In this document: positions 1 to 7,551 of the stretch, piece after piece
How positions within the stretch are numbered: the first letter of the stretch is position 1
Layout of the letters: the number at the start of each line of letters is the position of its first letter
Source: Candidatus Babeliales bacterium
GTDB lineage: Bacteria > Babelota > Babeliae > Babelales > JANWKD01
Direction of reading: 5' to 3'
Length of the DNA stretch: 16,426 nucleotides
NCBI GenBank assembly: GCA_025451595.1
Contig: JANWKD010000092.1
Location: 1-16,426 of the forward strand
Notes under the pieces: generated by a model
What the model saw: only the letters and a program-made list of their open reading frames with translations
The model's database searches: none
What the model was told of the DNA's origin: nothing
Translations under genes and position numbers: made by a program

Positions 1-2220
1 ACCTTCTTTCAGATGATCTAAATTAAGCATATGTTGTTTCCACGCTTGATCAAGCGTTTCCAACATAAGCCATTTTTCAGCCTCTTGCACCATTTGCATA
101 TCTTGAGAACTTCTAAAGAGTTCATATTTTATAAGCAAGAAATTTGTAATATCACTTATTAATGCGTCACTCGTTGCAGGCATAGGAACTTCTTTTACAA
201 TTTCTTCAACGGACAACTTAGTTAATGTAGAAACGATTTGCACAATGCTTTCATATGCTTCTTTGGTAAGCGTACGCTTAATGGCAAACTGTCCCACCAT
301 ATCAGAAACCGAAACGGCGGTCAGATCGCGAATCAGATCATAAATAGTAGACGAACTTTCTAAAATAGCACGTCGGTATTTATAGACAACCGTTCGTTGC
401 TGATTCAACACATCATCGTATTCTAATAAATGTTTACGAATTTCAAAGTTATGTTTTTCAACTTTTTCTTGCGAACGCTCGATATGTTTGGAAATAAAAT
501 TAGATTCAATAATCTCATCTTCTTTCATACCAACTCGTTCCATAGTCTTTTTAATACCAGGGCCTGCAAAGATACGGATTAAATCATCTTCTAAAGAAAT
601 ATAAAACCGTGATTCCCCTTGGTCACCTTGCCGTCCAGAGCGGCCTCGTAATTGGTTATCAATACGACGACTTTCATGCCGTTCTGTCCCAAGAATATAT
701 AAACCTCCAGCATCTAACGATGCAGCAGTTAATTTAATGTCAGTCCCTCGACCCGCCATATTGGTAGCGATAGTGACGCGTCCTGCTTCTCCCGCTAAAG
801 CAACTATTTCTGCTTCTCGCGCATGATGCTTAGCGTTTAAAACGTTATGCGCAATACCGTGTGATGTCAAAATATTGCTCAACAACTCAGATGTTTCTAC
901 CGCGATAGTACCAATTAATATTGGTTGTCCCTTCATATGTCGTGCTTCTACATCTTTTACAATCGCCCGATATTTTGCATTGCGAGTCAAGAATATTAAG
1001 TCTGGCTGATCAATACGAATCATAGTTCGATTCGTGGGAATTGATACTACGTCAAGTTTATAAATTTTATGAAACTCTTCTGCTTCAGTCGCAGCAGTAC
1101 CAGTCATACCGGCTAATTTTTTATACATTCTAAAATAATTTTGTAACGTTATGGCAGCAAGCGTTTGGCTTTCACGCTCTATGGTGACTCCTTCTTTAGC
1201 TTCTAGTGCCTGATGTAAACCATCGCTATAACGTCTTCCTGGTAATATACGACCAGTAAACTCGTCTACAATGAGTACCTGATCATCTTTAACCATGTAA
1301 TCAACATCGCGCTTGAATAATGCATGAGCGCGCAACGCTTGGTTAATATGATGCAGCAGCATTAAATGTTCAATAGCATATAGATTTTCAATGCGAAACG
1401 CATTTTCTACTTTGTCAATACCAGATTCAGTTAATTGCACCGTGCGAGCTTTTTCGTCAACCTCATAATCAGTACCAGCTACTAACCTCGGAATTACACG
1501 ATCCGCCTCCGTATATAATTTACTACTTGCGTCTGATGCGCCAGAAATAATAAGTGGCGTTCGGGCTTCATCTATTAAAATGGAGTCAACTTCATCAACA
1601 ATTGCATAATTAAGATCACGTTGCACATAATCAGATAACCTAAACTTCATATTATCTCGTAAATAATCAAAGCCTAGTTCATTGTTGGTAGCATAAAGCA
1701 CATCGGATACATATGCTTGTTTTCGCTCATGATCGTTCATGCTATTTTGGATAATACCGACAGTCAATCCAAGCCGCTGATAAATAGGACTCATCCACTC
1801 GGCGTCTCGACGCGCTAAATAATCATTGACCGTAACTAAATGCGCTCCTTTACCGGACAAAGCATTCAGATACAAGGGTAAGGTTGCGGTCAACGTTTTG
1901 CCTTCACCGGTTTTCATTTCAGCGATTTTTCCTTGATGAAGTACAATACCACCAATCAACTGAACATCAAAATGGCGTTGTCCTAACGTACGCTTGCCTG
2001 CTTCTCGCACCACCGCAAACGCTTCGGGTAATATATCATCTAATGATTTGCCCTGACTAATTTGCTCTCGAAATGTAGTTGTTTTTGCAGTCAATTGTTC
2101 GTCAGTTAAACTACTAATCGCAGGCTCAAAGCTATTAATATGACGCACTAGAGGATCAAGCCGTTTCAATTGACGAATATTGGCCGTCCCCATAATTTTG
2201 GCTAAAATTGCTGCAATCAT
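1..2220 (-). CDS. secA: Preprotein translocase ATPase SecA (N-terminal ~740 residues, C-terminus outside window)
   Basis: SecA is the cytoplasmic motor ATPase that pushes unfolded preproteins through SecYEG. Reading the minus strand from the ATG at 2220 gives an open frame to the left edge. Visible motifs are Walker A MKTGEGKT (residues ~102-109), Walker B DEVD (~209-212), LIDEART (~216-222), the helicase motif NMAGRGTDIK (~487-496) and LRGRSGRQGD. The last residues in the window, around LDQAWKQHMLNLDHLKEG, match the helical scaffold region, so perhaps 100-150 residues are missing, including any C-terminal zinc motif. The start at 2220 is supported by GGAG about 11 nt upstream and by Walker A lying at the usual distance from the N-terminus. 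It is divergent from pgeF. No internal frameshift was seen. Identification is essentially certain. Confidence 0.98.
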   Translation of the reverse strand, partial: MIAAILAKIMGTANIRQLKRLDPLVRHINSFEPAISSLTDEQLTAKTTTFREQISQGKSLDDILPEAFAVVREAGKRTLGQRHFDVQLIGGIVLHQGKIAEMKTGEGKTLTATLPLYLNALSGKGAHLVTVNDYLARRDAEWMSPIYQRLGLTVGIIQNSMNDHERKQAYVSDVLYATNNELGFDYLRDNMKFRLSDYVQRDLNYAIVDEVDSILIDEARTPLIISGASDASSKLYTEADRVIPRLVAGTDYEVDEKARTVQLTESGIDKVENAFRIENLYAIEHLMLLHHINQALRAHALFKRDVDYMVKDDQVLIVDEFTGRILPGRRYSDGLHQALEAKEGVTIERESQTLAAITLQNYFRMYKKLAGMTGTAATEAEEFHKIYKLDVVSIPTNRTMIRIDQPDLIFLTRNAKYRAIVKDVEARHMKGQPILIGTIAVETSELLSNILTSHGIAHNVLNAKHHAREAEIVALAGEAGRVTIATNMAGRGTDIKLTAASLDAGGLYILGTERHESRRIDNQLRGRSGRQGDQGESRFYISLEDDLIRIFAGPGIKKTMERVGMKEDEIIESNFISKHIERSQEKVEKHNFEIRKHLLEYDDVLNQQRTVVYKYRRAILESSSTIYDLIRDLTAVSVSDMVGQFAIKRTLTKEAYESIVQIVSTLTKLSVEEIVKEVPMPATSDALISDITNFLLIKYELFRSSQDMQMVQEAEKWLMLETLDQAWKQHMLNLDHLKEG

Positions 2221-2274
2221 TGTTAATTATTCTCCAAGTAAAACGCTCATCATATACGTATTCAATCAATGAAA

Positions 2275-2280
2275 ATTATA
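2275..2280 (-). promoter_or_regulatory. Candidate -10 box for secA
   Basis: The minus strand reads TATAAT here, a perfect -10 match, 55 nt before the secA start codon. The hexamer 17 nt further upstream is TTATTA, a poor -35. This is pattern matching in AT-rich DNA and remains weak. Confidence 0.25.
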
Positions 2281-2335
2281 AATTTGCTTCAGGTCGATAA
2301 TAACCTATCACTTACGTATGATAAAATATTTTCAA

Positions 2336-2363
2336 TTGTTTTTCCAATTATTTATTTTATCAA
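2336..2363 (+). promoter_or_regulatory. Candidate promoter for pgeF
   Basis: TTGTTT (2336-2341) and TATCAA (2358-2363) are spaced by 16 nt, a weak sigma70-like pair. A transcript starting near 2370 would include the six-codon leader ORF at 2408 before pgeF. The DNA here is very AT-rich, so chance matches are likely. Confidence 0.25.
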
Positions 2364-2383
2364 ATGTTTCCGACATTTTTACA

Positions 2384-2428
2384 CTCTCTAAAAAGAGGAG
2401 TAAACTAATGGTAATTTTTCTATTGTAA
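2384..2428 (+). promoter_or_regulatory. Strong Shine-Dalgarno plus six-codon leader ORF, in frame with pgeF
   Basis: AGAGGAG at 2394-2400 is the best ribosome binding site in this gap, and 7 nt later comes an ATG (2408) opening MVIFLL followed by TAA (2426-2428). The pgeF start at 2441 lies 12 nt after that stop, in the same frame, and has only a poor site of its own. Just upstream of the SD, CTCT pairs with AGAG across an A-rich loop, so a tiny hairpin could cover part of the SD. Either this is a leader peptide feeding pgeF by reinitiation, or an original longer start that acquired a stop codon. Confidence 0.4.
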
Positions 2429-2440
2429 AGTGATAAAAGA

Positions 2441-3169
2441 ATGGTTATTCATACTGATCCCTTTTTCTCAATCTATTTTGGTGACGCTAGAACGCAATTT
2501 ATTCCTGCTCAGCTTGCTCATATAAAAAGCACAAAGGAGCTATTACAAGAGTCTTCCATTTCTTTCCTAAAACGCGTATTGCATATTAATGAACTAGTTT
2601 TTCTGCATCAAACCCATAGTAGTTCAGGGCTTTGTATTTCATCAAGAGCTCAAATTGAGACGTTACCACCATTTGGCTATGATGGAGATTTTATTATAAC
2701 AAACGTTTCAAACATTGGGCTTGCCGTTGCCACTGCGGATTGTTTACCTATTATTATGTATGATTCGTTTAATCACTGCATTGCTATTGTTCATGCGGGC
2801 TGGCGAGGATCGGTGGGCAAAGTGGCTATAGCAGCTTTAGAGCAGATGCAAACCTATTTTAAAAGCTCAGTGGAGCATACTCGCATATTTTTTGGCCCTT
2901 CTGCAAAAGTTTGCTGTTATACTATTGGTTCTGAAGTTCTGCAAGCATTAGAACAGTTTTCATTTGCTCACGAAGTAGTGTTAAAATTTGGCTCAAATGT
3001 TTTATTTGATTTACCATTATTTAACCGATTGCTGTTGATTGACTATGGGATAAAAAAAGAAGCTTTTCATTTAACCTATAACAATTGCACCATTTGCGAT
3101 GAATCATTTTGTTCGTATCGAAGACAACGATCTGTAGAACGCCAATCAACGGTGGTAGCATTAAAATGA
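2441..3169 (+). CDS. pgeF: Peptidoglycan editing factor / laccase-domain protein (PgeF/YfiH, COG1496 family)
   Basis: Proteins of this family (DUF152, YfiH/PgeF, related to human LACC1) bind a metal through two His and one Cys. They have been linked to purine nucleoside cleavage and, in E. coli, to removing wrongly built muropeptide precursors. At 242 residues the length is normal. The metal ligands are visible: QTH with H59, TADCLPI with C101, and HAGWRGS with H118. The FGPS segment and the C-terminal CTICDESFCSYRR signature are also present. The start at 2441 has a weak ribosome binding site; the strong one upstream serves a six-codon ORF ending 12 nt before. The stop codon TGA (3167-3169) abuts a palindromic repeat. 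The identity is secure, while the cellular substrate in this organism is inferred. Confidence 0.93.
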   Translation: MVIHTDPFFSIYFGDARTQFIPAQLAHIKSTKELLQESSISFLKRVLHINELVFLHQTHSSSGLCISSRAQIETLPPFGYDGDFIITNVSNIGLAVATADCLPIIMYDSFNHCIAIVHAGWRGSVGKVAIAALEQMQTYFKSSVEHTRIFFGPSAKVCCYTIGSEVLQALEQFSFAHEVVLKFGSNVLFDLPLFNRLLLIDYGIKKEAFHLTYNNCTICDESFCSYRRQRSVERQSTVVALK

Positions 3170-3207
3170 TTCCTCGATACAATTTTTCTATCGAAAAATC
3201 ACTTGGA
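3168..3207 (-). repeat. Imperfect palindromic repeat, copy 1 (inverted relative to copies 2 and 3)
   Basis: The segment beginning ATTCCTCGATACAATTTTTC and ending near CACTTGGAG aligns with the reverse complement of the copy at 3332-3374 (ATCCCTCGATACATTTTGC ... CACTCGGGA). Its core, ATTTTTC-TATC-GAAAAAT (3182-3199), is a perfect 7-bp hairpin. The copy begins inside the pgeF stop codon. The following DNA (3208-3260) is GC-richer and contains a TGAGC/GCTCA hairpin (3240-3254). It may belong to the same composite element. Confidence 0.6.
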
Positions 3208-3260
3208 GCCGTCGCCGAGGCTATGGCCCACAGGCACCATGAGCGAATAAGCTCAAGAGG

Positions 3261-3327
3261 TCATCCCGAGCGTTTTGCGGCTTGTCCGGCGTAGCTTTAG
3301 CGAAGTCGGAAGCAAAATGTATCGAGG
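3261..3327 (+). repeat. Palindromic repeat, copy 2, interrupted by a nested palindrome
   Basis: This starts TCATCCCGAGCGTTTTGC (3261-3278) and resumes AGCAAAATGTATCGAGG (3311-3327), matching copy 3 on both sides. The loop that is just a few A residues in copy 3 is here replaced by a 32-nt segment (3279-3310). The two arms could still pair around the insert. Confidence 0.75.
3279..3310 (+). repeat. Nested palindromic insert in the loop of repeat copy 2
   Basis: The inserted segment contains CCGGCGTAGCTTTAGCGAAG followed by TCGG. This is itself an imperfect stem-loop, the CCG/CGG ends and AGCT..AGCGA parts pairing around a TT loop. It resembles small dispersed palindromic repeats with a GTAGCTTTAGCGAAG core seen in other bacteria. 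That comparison is from memory and unverified. Confidence 0.65.
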
Positions 3328-3331
3328 TCGA

Positions 3332-3374
3332 TCATCCCGAGTGTTTTGCAAAGCAAAATGTATCGAGGGATTGA
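3332..3374 (+). repeat. Imperfect palindromic repeat, copy 3 (uninterrupted)
   Basis: TCATCCCGAGTGTTTTGC (3332-3349) pairs imperfectly with GCAAAATGTATCGAGGGA (3353-3370) plus TTGA, around an A-rich loop. It follows copy 2 almost directly. It lies 65 nt before the next start codon, so it would be in the 5' leader of that gene if transcription reads through from pgeF. Confidence 0.75.
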
Positions 3375-3438
3375 CATTAAATCCAATTTTTTTAAGAATA
3401 CAAGGCAAGTAAGAGTATCTTTATACAAAGGAGTAATA

Positions 3439-4035
3439 ATGAAAAATGTTATACTATCTCTATTGACCATCTCTATTTCAATAAACACTTACGCAATGGT
3501 CACTGAAAAAGAGAGGAACTGCTTTCAGCTATTTGATTCCCAGAAGGATTTAAAAATAGCCGCATTCAATCAGCTTTCACCAGAAGATTATGATACTATC
3601 ACTAAGAACGTTCAACATAGCCAACACCCGGAACAAGTAGAAAAAGCAATCAAAAATGTCGCAATTAATTTTTGCGCCCTTACGAAAGAAGAAAATAAAC
3701 CTTTCCCTTATTCTTGTGATGAACTAGAAAAATCCTTACTTACCATGAAAATTGTGATGCAAAAAAAAGAAGTACAAAAACCAACCGATCTTGTTTCTGC
3801 TCGTATGTATGTTTTTTCTCAACTATTAACTCAAGAAGAACAAGCTTCAGTTCTCAAAGAAAATTTTCAAAAAAATCCAGACAAAACTCGCGAAGTAATG
3901 GTTCGCTATGCAAGTTTATTGGCAGACGAAGTAGTTAAACTTAATATCATCGAAAATAATAACGAAGCTCGACAAAATTTTATGAATGAAATCATTACTA
4001 AAAAAATGAACGAAATGACTGAATTTTATAAATAA
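3439..4035 (+). CDS. Small secreted protein of unknown function, 198 residues
   Basis: I do not recognise this protein. The start at 3439 is chosen because AAAGGAG lies just before it and a classic signal peptide follows. That peptide has a lysine at position 2, a hydrophobic stretch LLTISISI, and a likely cleavage site after NTYA (residue ~19). An upstream in-frame ATG at 3346 would begin inside the repeat and hide the signal peptide. The mature part is charged and probably mostly helical, rich in Glu, Lys, Gln and Asn, with three cysteines in the first half (near NCFQLF, NFCALT and YSCDEL). No transmembrane segment follows the signal, so an envelope or secreted location is expected. It sits between the repeat cluster and a strong terminator hairpin and may be transcribed with pgeF. 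Existence as a gene is well supported; function is open. Confidence 0.85.
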   Translation: MKNVILSLLTISISINTYAMVTEKERNCFQLFDSQKDLKIAAFNQLSPEDYDTITKNVQHSQHPEQVEKAIKNVAINFCALTKEENKPFPYSCDELEKSLLTMKIVMQKKEVQKPTDLVSARMYVFSQLLTQEEQASVLKENFQKNPDKTREVMVRYASLLADEVVKLNIIENNNEARQNFMNEIITKKMNEMTEFYK

Positions 4036-4048
4036 CGTTTTAATGATT

Positions 4049-4096
4049 ATAAATCGGCTATAAATATTTTTATTTTACTATTTACAGCCGATTTAT
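4049..4096. terminator. Bidirectional terminator hairpin between convergent genes
   Basis: ATAAATCGGCTATAAATA (4049-4066) pairs with TATTTACAGCCGATTTAT (4079-4096) over 18 positions with a single A-C mismatch, around a 12-nt T-rich loop. Flanking A and T runs make it usable from both sides. It sits exactly between the plus gene ending at 4035 and the minus gene ending at 4093, whose stop codon lies in the right arm. Confidence 0.8.
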
Positions 4097-5166
4097 GTTT
4101 CAAATGAAATTAAATAAAATGCAAGACCGGCAGGAACTTTAAACGCAATAACGTGTTTACCATAAAATATGGTATCTGATAATGGATAATAGAGCCGCGC
4201 CTGGTCAACTTTCATCATTGTCTTACCATTGAGTACCTGAATATCAAGACCCTGCCACAATGGTGGAATAGGTTTGCCATCAAGATACACTTCTACCATA
4301 ATTGGCTTTTCAATATCCGTCTTTAAAAATATCATTGCGGACCGAGCAGTATACGGTACTAATATAGACCCATTACCGGTACTTATTATAAATTCATTAT
4401 GAACAAACCATTGTCCTTCTAAATATATTTTGTTCGCAAAAGACAGGGAGGGCACCGTAAAATAAATATTTTTTTTCGGTATTGGTAATTGACTATTGCC
4501 AAAAGGGGTATTCATAAAATCAGGGCCGGCAAAAAGCGTACTCACTTCTTTTATTTCTTCTGGTTGTTTTTTATACAAAAAGGGCGGCAAGATAATTTTA
4601 GGATAAATCTTTGCCAACTTCCGTCTAATTTCCAATTCTAACGCATAAGGATCTATTCCTTCTTCATTTTCAAAAATAATAGTATTGCGTGATTGCAATA
4701 ATAGCGTTGGCCATGTTTCTAGTCCGAACTCATCCCACCACTGCGCATCGCCATCTAATAAAATGGGGTAAGAAATATGATATTTTTTAACGGCATCTAA
4801 TACGACTTCTGGTTTTTTTTCGATCTCAAAACGAGGCGAGTGAACGCCAATTATCTTCAAGTGATGCTGCTTATAATAGCTTGCCAAACTGTTCAACATT
4901 GAAATTTGTCTCATCGAACCTACATCGCTCAGCGTCCAAAAGTGGAATAATATAAGCTCTTGATTGCTCAATGTTGAAAGATTCAATGGCGATGAATTGA
5001 GCCACCCATTTTGCGCTGGAACCTGCTTGATAGAACTGACAGTCATTTTTTCATTTGATAATACAAGAGCAGGTGAGCCATTATAGCAATAACTATGAGT
5101 TGTCATAATTATTGCTATGGCAGATCGCAATAGATTTTTTAATCTATTAATTATTTTGTTGTTCAT
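4093..5166 (-). CDS. Secreted DipZ-like thioredoxin-fold protein lacking the CXXC cysteines
   Basis: A 357-residue protein with an N-terminal signal or anchor segment (residues ~1-27). Then comes a TlpA/DipZ-type thioredoxin fold (~50-185), recognisable from FHFWTLSD, IIGVHSPRFEIEKK, YPILLDGDAQWWDEFG and the cis-proline WPT (P153). Last is a beta-rich C-terminal domain (~230-357) resembling the DipZ C-terminal domain (GQWFVHNEF, ARSAMIFLK, VYLDGKPI, GLDIQVLNG, RLYYPL). In relatives the active site reads roughly WTYSCINC. Here it is WTLSDVGS (residues 77-84), so both redox cysteines are replaced, by D81 and S84. The only cysteine I find is C27, near the signal segment, so classical disulfide chemistry is ruled out. 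It overlaps the ftsZ tail by 20 bp with no clear ribosome binding site, implying translational coupling. A role as a binding or scaffold protein in the envelope is inference. Confidence 0.85.
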   Translation of the reverse strand: MNNKIINRLKNLLRSAIAIIMTTHSYCYNGSPALVLSNEKMTVSSIKQVPAQNGWLNSSPLNLSTLSNQELILFHFWTLSDVGSMRQISMLNSLASYYKQHHLKIIGVHSPRFEIEKKPEVVLDAVKKYHISYPILLDGDAQWWDEFGLETWPTLLLQSRNTIIFENEEGIDPYALELEIRRKLAKIYPKIILPPFLYKKQPEEIKEVSTLFAGPDFMNTPFGNSQLPIPKKNIYFTVPSLSFANKIYLEGQWFVHNEFIISTGNGSILVPYTARSAMIFLKTDIEKPIMVEVYLDGKPIPPLWQGLDIQVLNGKTMMKVDQARLYYPLSDTIFYGKHVIAFKVPAGLAFYLISFET

Positions 5167-6301
5167 GGTGGCGCAAAAAAGTTGGTACGTCTAAATCATT
5201 CATATCAACGCCCTGAGCTGATACGTCTGCTACAAGCGGTGGCTTCTTTTCAACTACCGCACTATTTTTCGGGTCTTTGTTTGGGAGAATAATTTCCTTG
5301 ACGACCGATGCTGATTTTAATGTTTCAGTTGCTACTTTATTGGCAAATCCCGTGGCGATAATAGTCACGGTTACTTCATCTTCCATTTGCGGGTCAATGA
5401 CTGAACCTAAAATAATATTTGCCTCAGGGTCTGCTTGTTGATAAATAACCGATGCTGCTGCACTAATTTCATGCAATCCCAAGGAGGTTCCGCCCGTTAT
5501 ATTTAATAAAACTCCTTTTGCACCTTGAATATTCATATTTTCAAGCAATGGCGATGAGATAGCGCTCAATGCTGCTTGTTGGGCACGATCTTTGCCACTT
5601 GCTCGTCCGGTACCCATGATAGCAAGCCCCATATCTTTCATAATTGTGCGCACATCTGCAAAGTCGACATTAATGTGACCGGGTTTTGAAATGATATCAG
5701 CAATACCCTTCACCGATTGATTCAAAATGGTATTAATTAAAGCAAAAGCGTCAATCATTGAGACTGATTGATCTACAATTTCAAGTAACTTTTGATTTGG
5801 TATGATCAATAACGTATCAACTTCTTTTTTTAACGCTTCTATAGCAAGCTGAGCTATAGCTGCTCGTCGCTTTCCTTCAAAATCAAATGGTTTGGTGACG
5901 ACGGCAATTGATAAAATATTTTTTTCCCGCAATGCGCGTGCTATGACGGGTAATGCACCGGATCCTGTGCCGCCACCCATACCGGCGGTTAAAAATACAA
6001 TATCTGCTTGATCGGCTATTTCCATAATATTACTTAAATCTTCTTCTGCTGCTCGCTTGCCAAGTTCTGGATTTGCGCCAGCTCCCAACCCTTTGGTGGA
6101 TTTCATCCCCAATTGAATTTTATGTTGCGCCTTAGAAAATTGTAAGGCTTGCGCATCCGTATTTGCAGCAATAAATTCAATGCCTTGGTATAAAGAATCG
6201 ATCATACTATTTATAGTATTTCCTCCAGCACCACCCACACCAATTACTTTAATACGTGCTGTAGGCACTTCATTCTTTTTTTCTAACTCAAACTCAATCA
6301 T
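5147..6301 (-). CDS. ftsZ: Cell division tubulin homologue FtsZ
   Basis: FtsZ is a GTPase that polymerises into the division ring beneath the cytoplasmic membrane. The protein is 384 residues, a normal length. Seen directly are the nucleotide-binding VGGAGGN (residues 22-28), AANTDAQAL (~45-53), GLGAGANPE (71-79) and the tubulin signature GGGTGSG (109-115). The T7-loop region NVDFADVRTI is also intact. After a short linker the C-terminus ends with DLDVPTFLRHHEQ, the conserved peptide that binds FtsA and other partners. The start at 6301 has AGAAGGGG about 6-7 nt upstream. ftsA ends 17 nt before, and the DipZ-like gene starts inside the ftsZ tail, so all are probably one transcript. Identification is certain. 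Confidence 0.98.
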   Translation of the reverse strand: MIEFELEKKNEVPTARIKVIGVGGAGGNTINSMIDSLYQGIEFIAANTDAQALQFSKAQHKIQLGMKSTKGLGAGANPELGKRAAEEDLSNIMEIADQADIVFLTAGMGGGTGSGALPVIARALREKNILSIAVVTKPFDFEGKRRAAIAQLAIEALKKEVDTLLIIPNQKLLEIVDQSVSMIDAFALINTILNQSVKGIADIISKPGHINVDFADVRTIMKDMGLAIMGTGRASGKDRAQQAALSAISSPLLENMNIQGAKGVLLNITGGTSLGLHEISAAASVIYQQADPEANIILGSVIDPQMEDEVTVTIIATGFANKVATETLKSASVVKEIILPNKDPKNSAVVEKKPPLVADVSAQGVDMNDLDVPTFLRHHEQQNN

Positions 6302-6318
6302 TGATACCCCTTCTTATA

Positions 6319-7551
6319 TTAAAAAAAGTCTGCCATCCATGATTTCATGCGAGAAAATACTCTCACCAATAATGGACCAGATAAATGATCAATAGAAGTA
6401 TCCTTTTTTTTCATAGCATGAAGCAAGAGTCCATAGCCAGTTGCATAGATGGGATTAGAAATTAATGAGCTAAACGACGATACGCCCAGAGGATTGCCAA
6501 TACGCACCGGCATTAAAAATATATGAGAGGCTACTTGATCAATTCCTTTTGTAAGCGATCCTCCTCCTGTTATTACTAAACCTGCACAAATACGTGGCAT
6601 TAAATAATGCTTGTCTATTTCTTTCTTTATTAAAGATAATAGTTCAGCAATTCGAGCTTCGATAATTTGAACTAATTCATGGGTAAAAACAACTTGCTTA
6701 CTTACCCCATCAGCACATACGAGTTCTATACATTGATCTTTTTCGATTAAAGAAATGGAAGCAAAGCCATACATTTTTTTAATCGACTCTGCTTGAGCAA
6801 ACGTTGTATGCAATCCAATGGCAATATCATTGGTTATATGATTACCCGCAACAGGCAAAACCATAGTATGCACGATACTACCATGTTGATAAATTGCTAA
6901 ATCTGAAGTCCCGCCACCAATGTCAAGCATTGCAACTCCAATCTCTCGTTCATCTCCATTCAATACCGATTGAGCTGATGCTAACTGCTCAAGAATAATA
7001 TCAATCACGCGAACGCCTGCCATCTCGCAGCATTTAATTAAATTTTGAACCGAAGCAATAGATCCTGTAATAAGATGAATATACGCTTCTAAGCGAACCC
7101 CATGCATACCAAGAGGATTGATAACCTTTTCTTGCGAATCGATAACAAAATAACGAGGGAGTACATGCAATAGTTGCTGTCCCTCAGGAATAACAATTGC
7201 TTTCGCTGCTGTTATAGCATGCGTAATATCAGCAGCGCCAATATGCCCATGCTTTATAGGTACCATTCCTTGAGAATTGAACGATTGAATATGACTTCCA
7301 GATATACCAATTACTGCAGATTCAATTGCGCACCCAGCCATAAGAGTTGCTTCTTGCACCGCATTTTTAATAGATTGAACCGTTTTTGCAATATCTACGA
7401 CCACCCCTTTTTTAAGACCATAGGAAGGAGCGGTTCCTATTCCTAAAATTTCTACCACTTCGCTTTGTGCACATCGAGCAATTAAAACACAAATTTTAGT
7501 CGTTCCAATATCAATGGCAACGGTGATAGGATCTGAAAAAACCGATTTCAT
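6319..7551 (-). CDS. ftsA: Cell division protein FtsA
   Basis: FtsA is an actin-fold ATPase that ties FtsZ filaments to the membrane and recruits later division proteins. The protein has 410 residues, close to the usual ~420. Visible parts are the phosphate-1 loop AIDIGTTKICVLIA (12-25), the 1C domain (roughly 85-160, including GISGSHIQSFNSQG), the phosphate-2 loop MLDIGGGTSDLAIY (208-221) and the adenosine motif GLVITGGGSLTKGI (324-337). The C-terminal amphipathic helix VFSRMKSWMADFF is the expected membrane-targeting sequence. Its ATG overlaps the last codon and stop of ftsQ by 4 bp (ATGA), a standard coupling arrangement. Identification is certain. Confidence 0.97.
   Translation of the reverse strand: MKSVFSDPITVAIDIGTTKICVLIARCAQSEVVEILGIGTAPSYGLKKGVVVDIAKTVQSIKNAVQEATLMAGCAIESAVIGISGSHIQSFNSQGMVPIKHGHIGAADITHAITAAKAIVIPEGQQLLHVLPRYFVIDSQEKVINPLGMHGVRLEAYIHLITGSIASVQNLIKCCEMAGVRVIDIILEQLASAQSVLNGDEREIGVAMLDIGGGTSDLAIYQHGSIVHTMVLPVAGNHITNDIAIGLHTTFAQAESIKKMYGFASISLIEKDQCIELVCADGVSKQVVFTHELVQIIEARIAELLSLIKKEIDKHYLMPRICAGLVITGGGSLTKGIDQVASHIFLMPVRIGNPLGVSSFSSLISNPIYATGYGLLLHAMKKKDTSIDHLSGPLLVRVFSRMKSWMADFF

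Noticed and set aside
3109..3294. 61-residue plus-strand frame overlapping the pgeF end
   Set aside because: It is out of frame inside pgeF and then runs through the palindromic repeats; it has no ribosome binding site and no protein-like character.
3346..3438. Upstream in-frame ATG extending the 198-residue secreted protein by 31 residues
   Set aside because: It starts within a repeat copy, lacks a Shine-Dalgarno and would bury the signal peptide; the start at 3439 has both AAAGGAG and a proper signal.
7174..7446. 90-residue plus-strand frame inside ftsA
   Set aside because: Antisense shadow of a well-supported gene, rich in Arg, Cys, Asn and Ser as expected of a non-coding frame.
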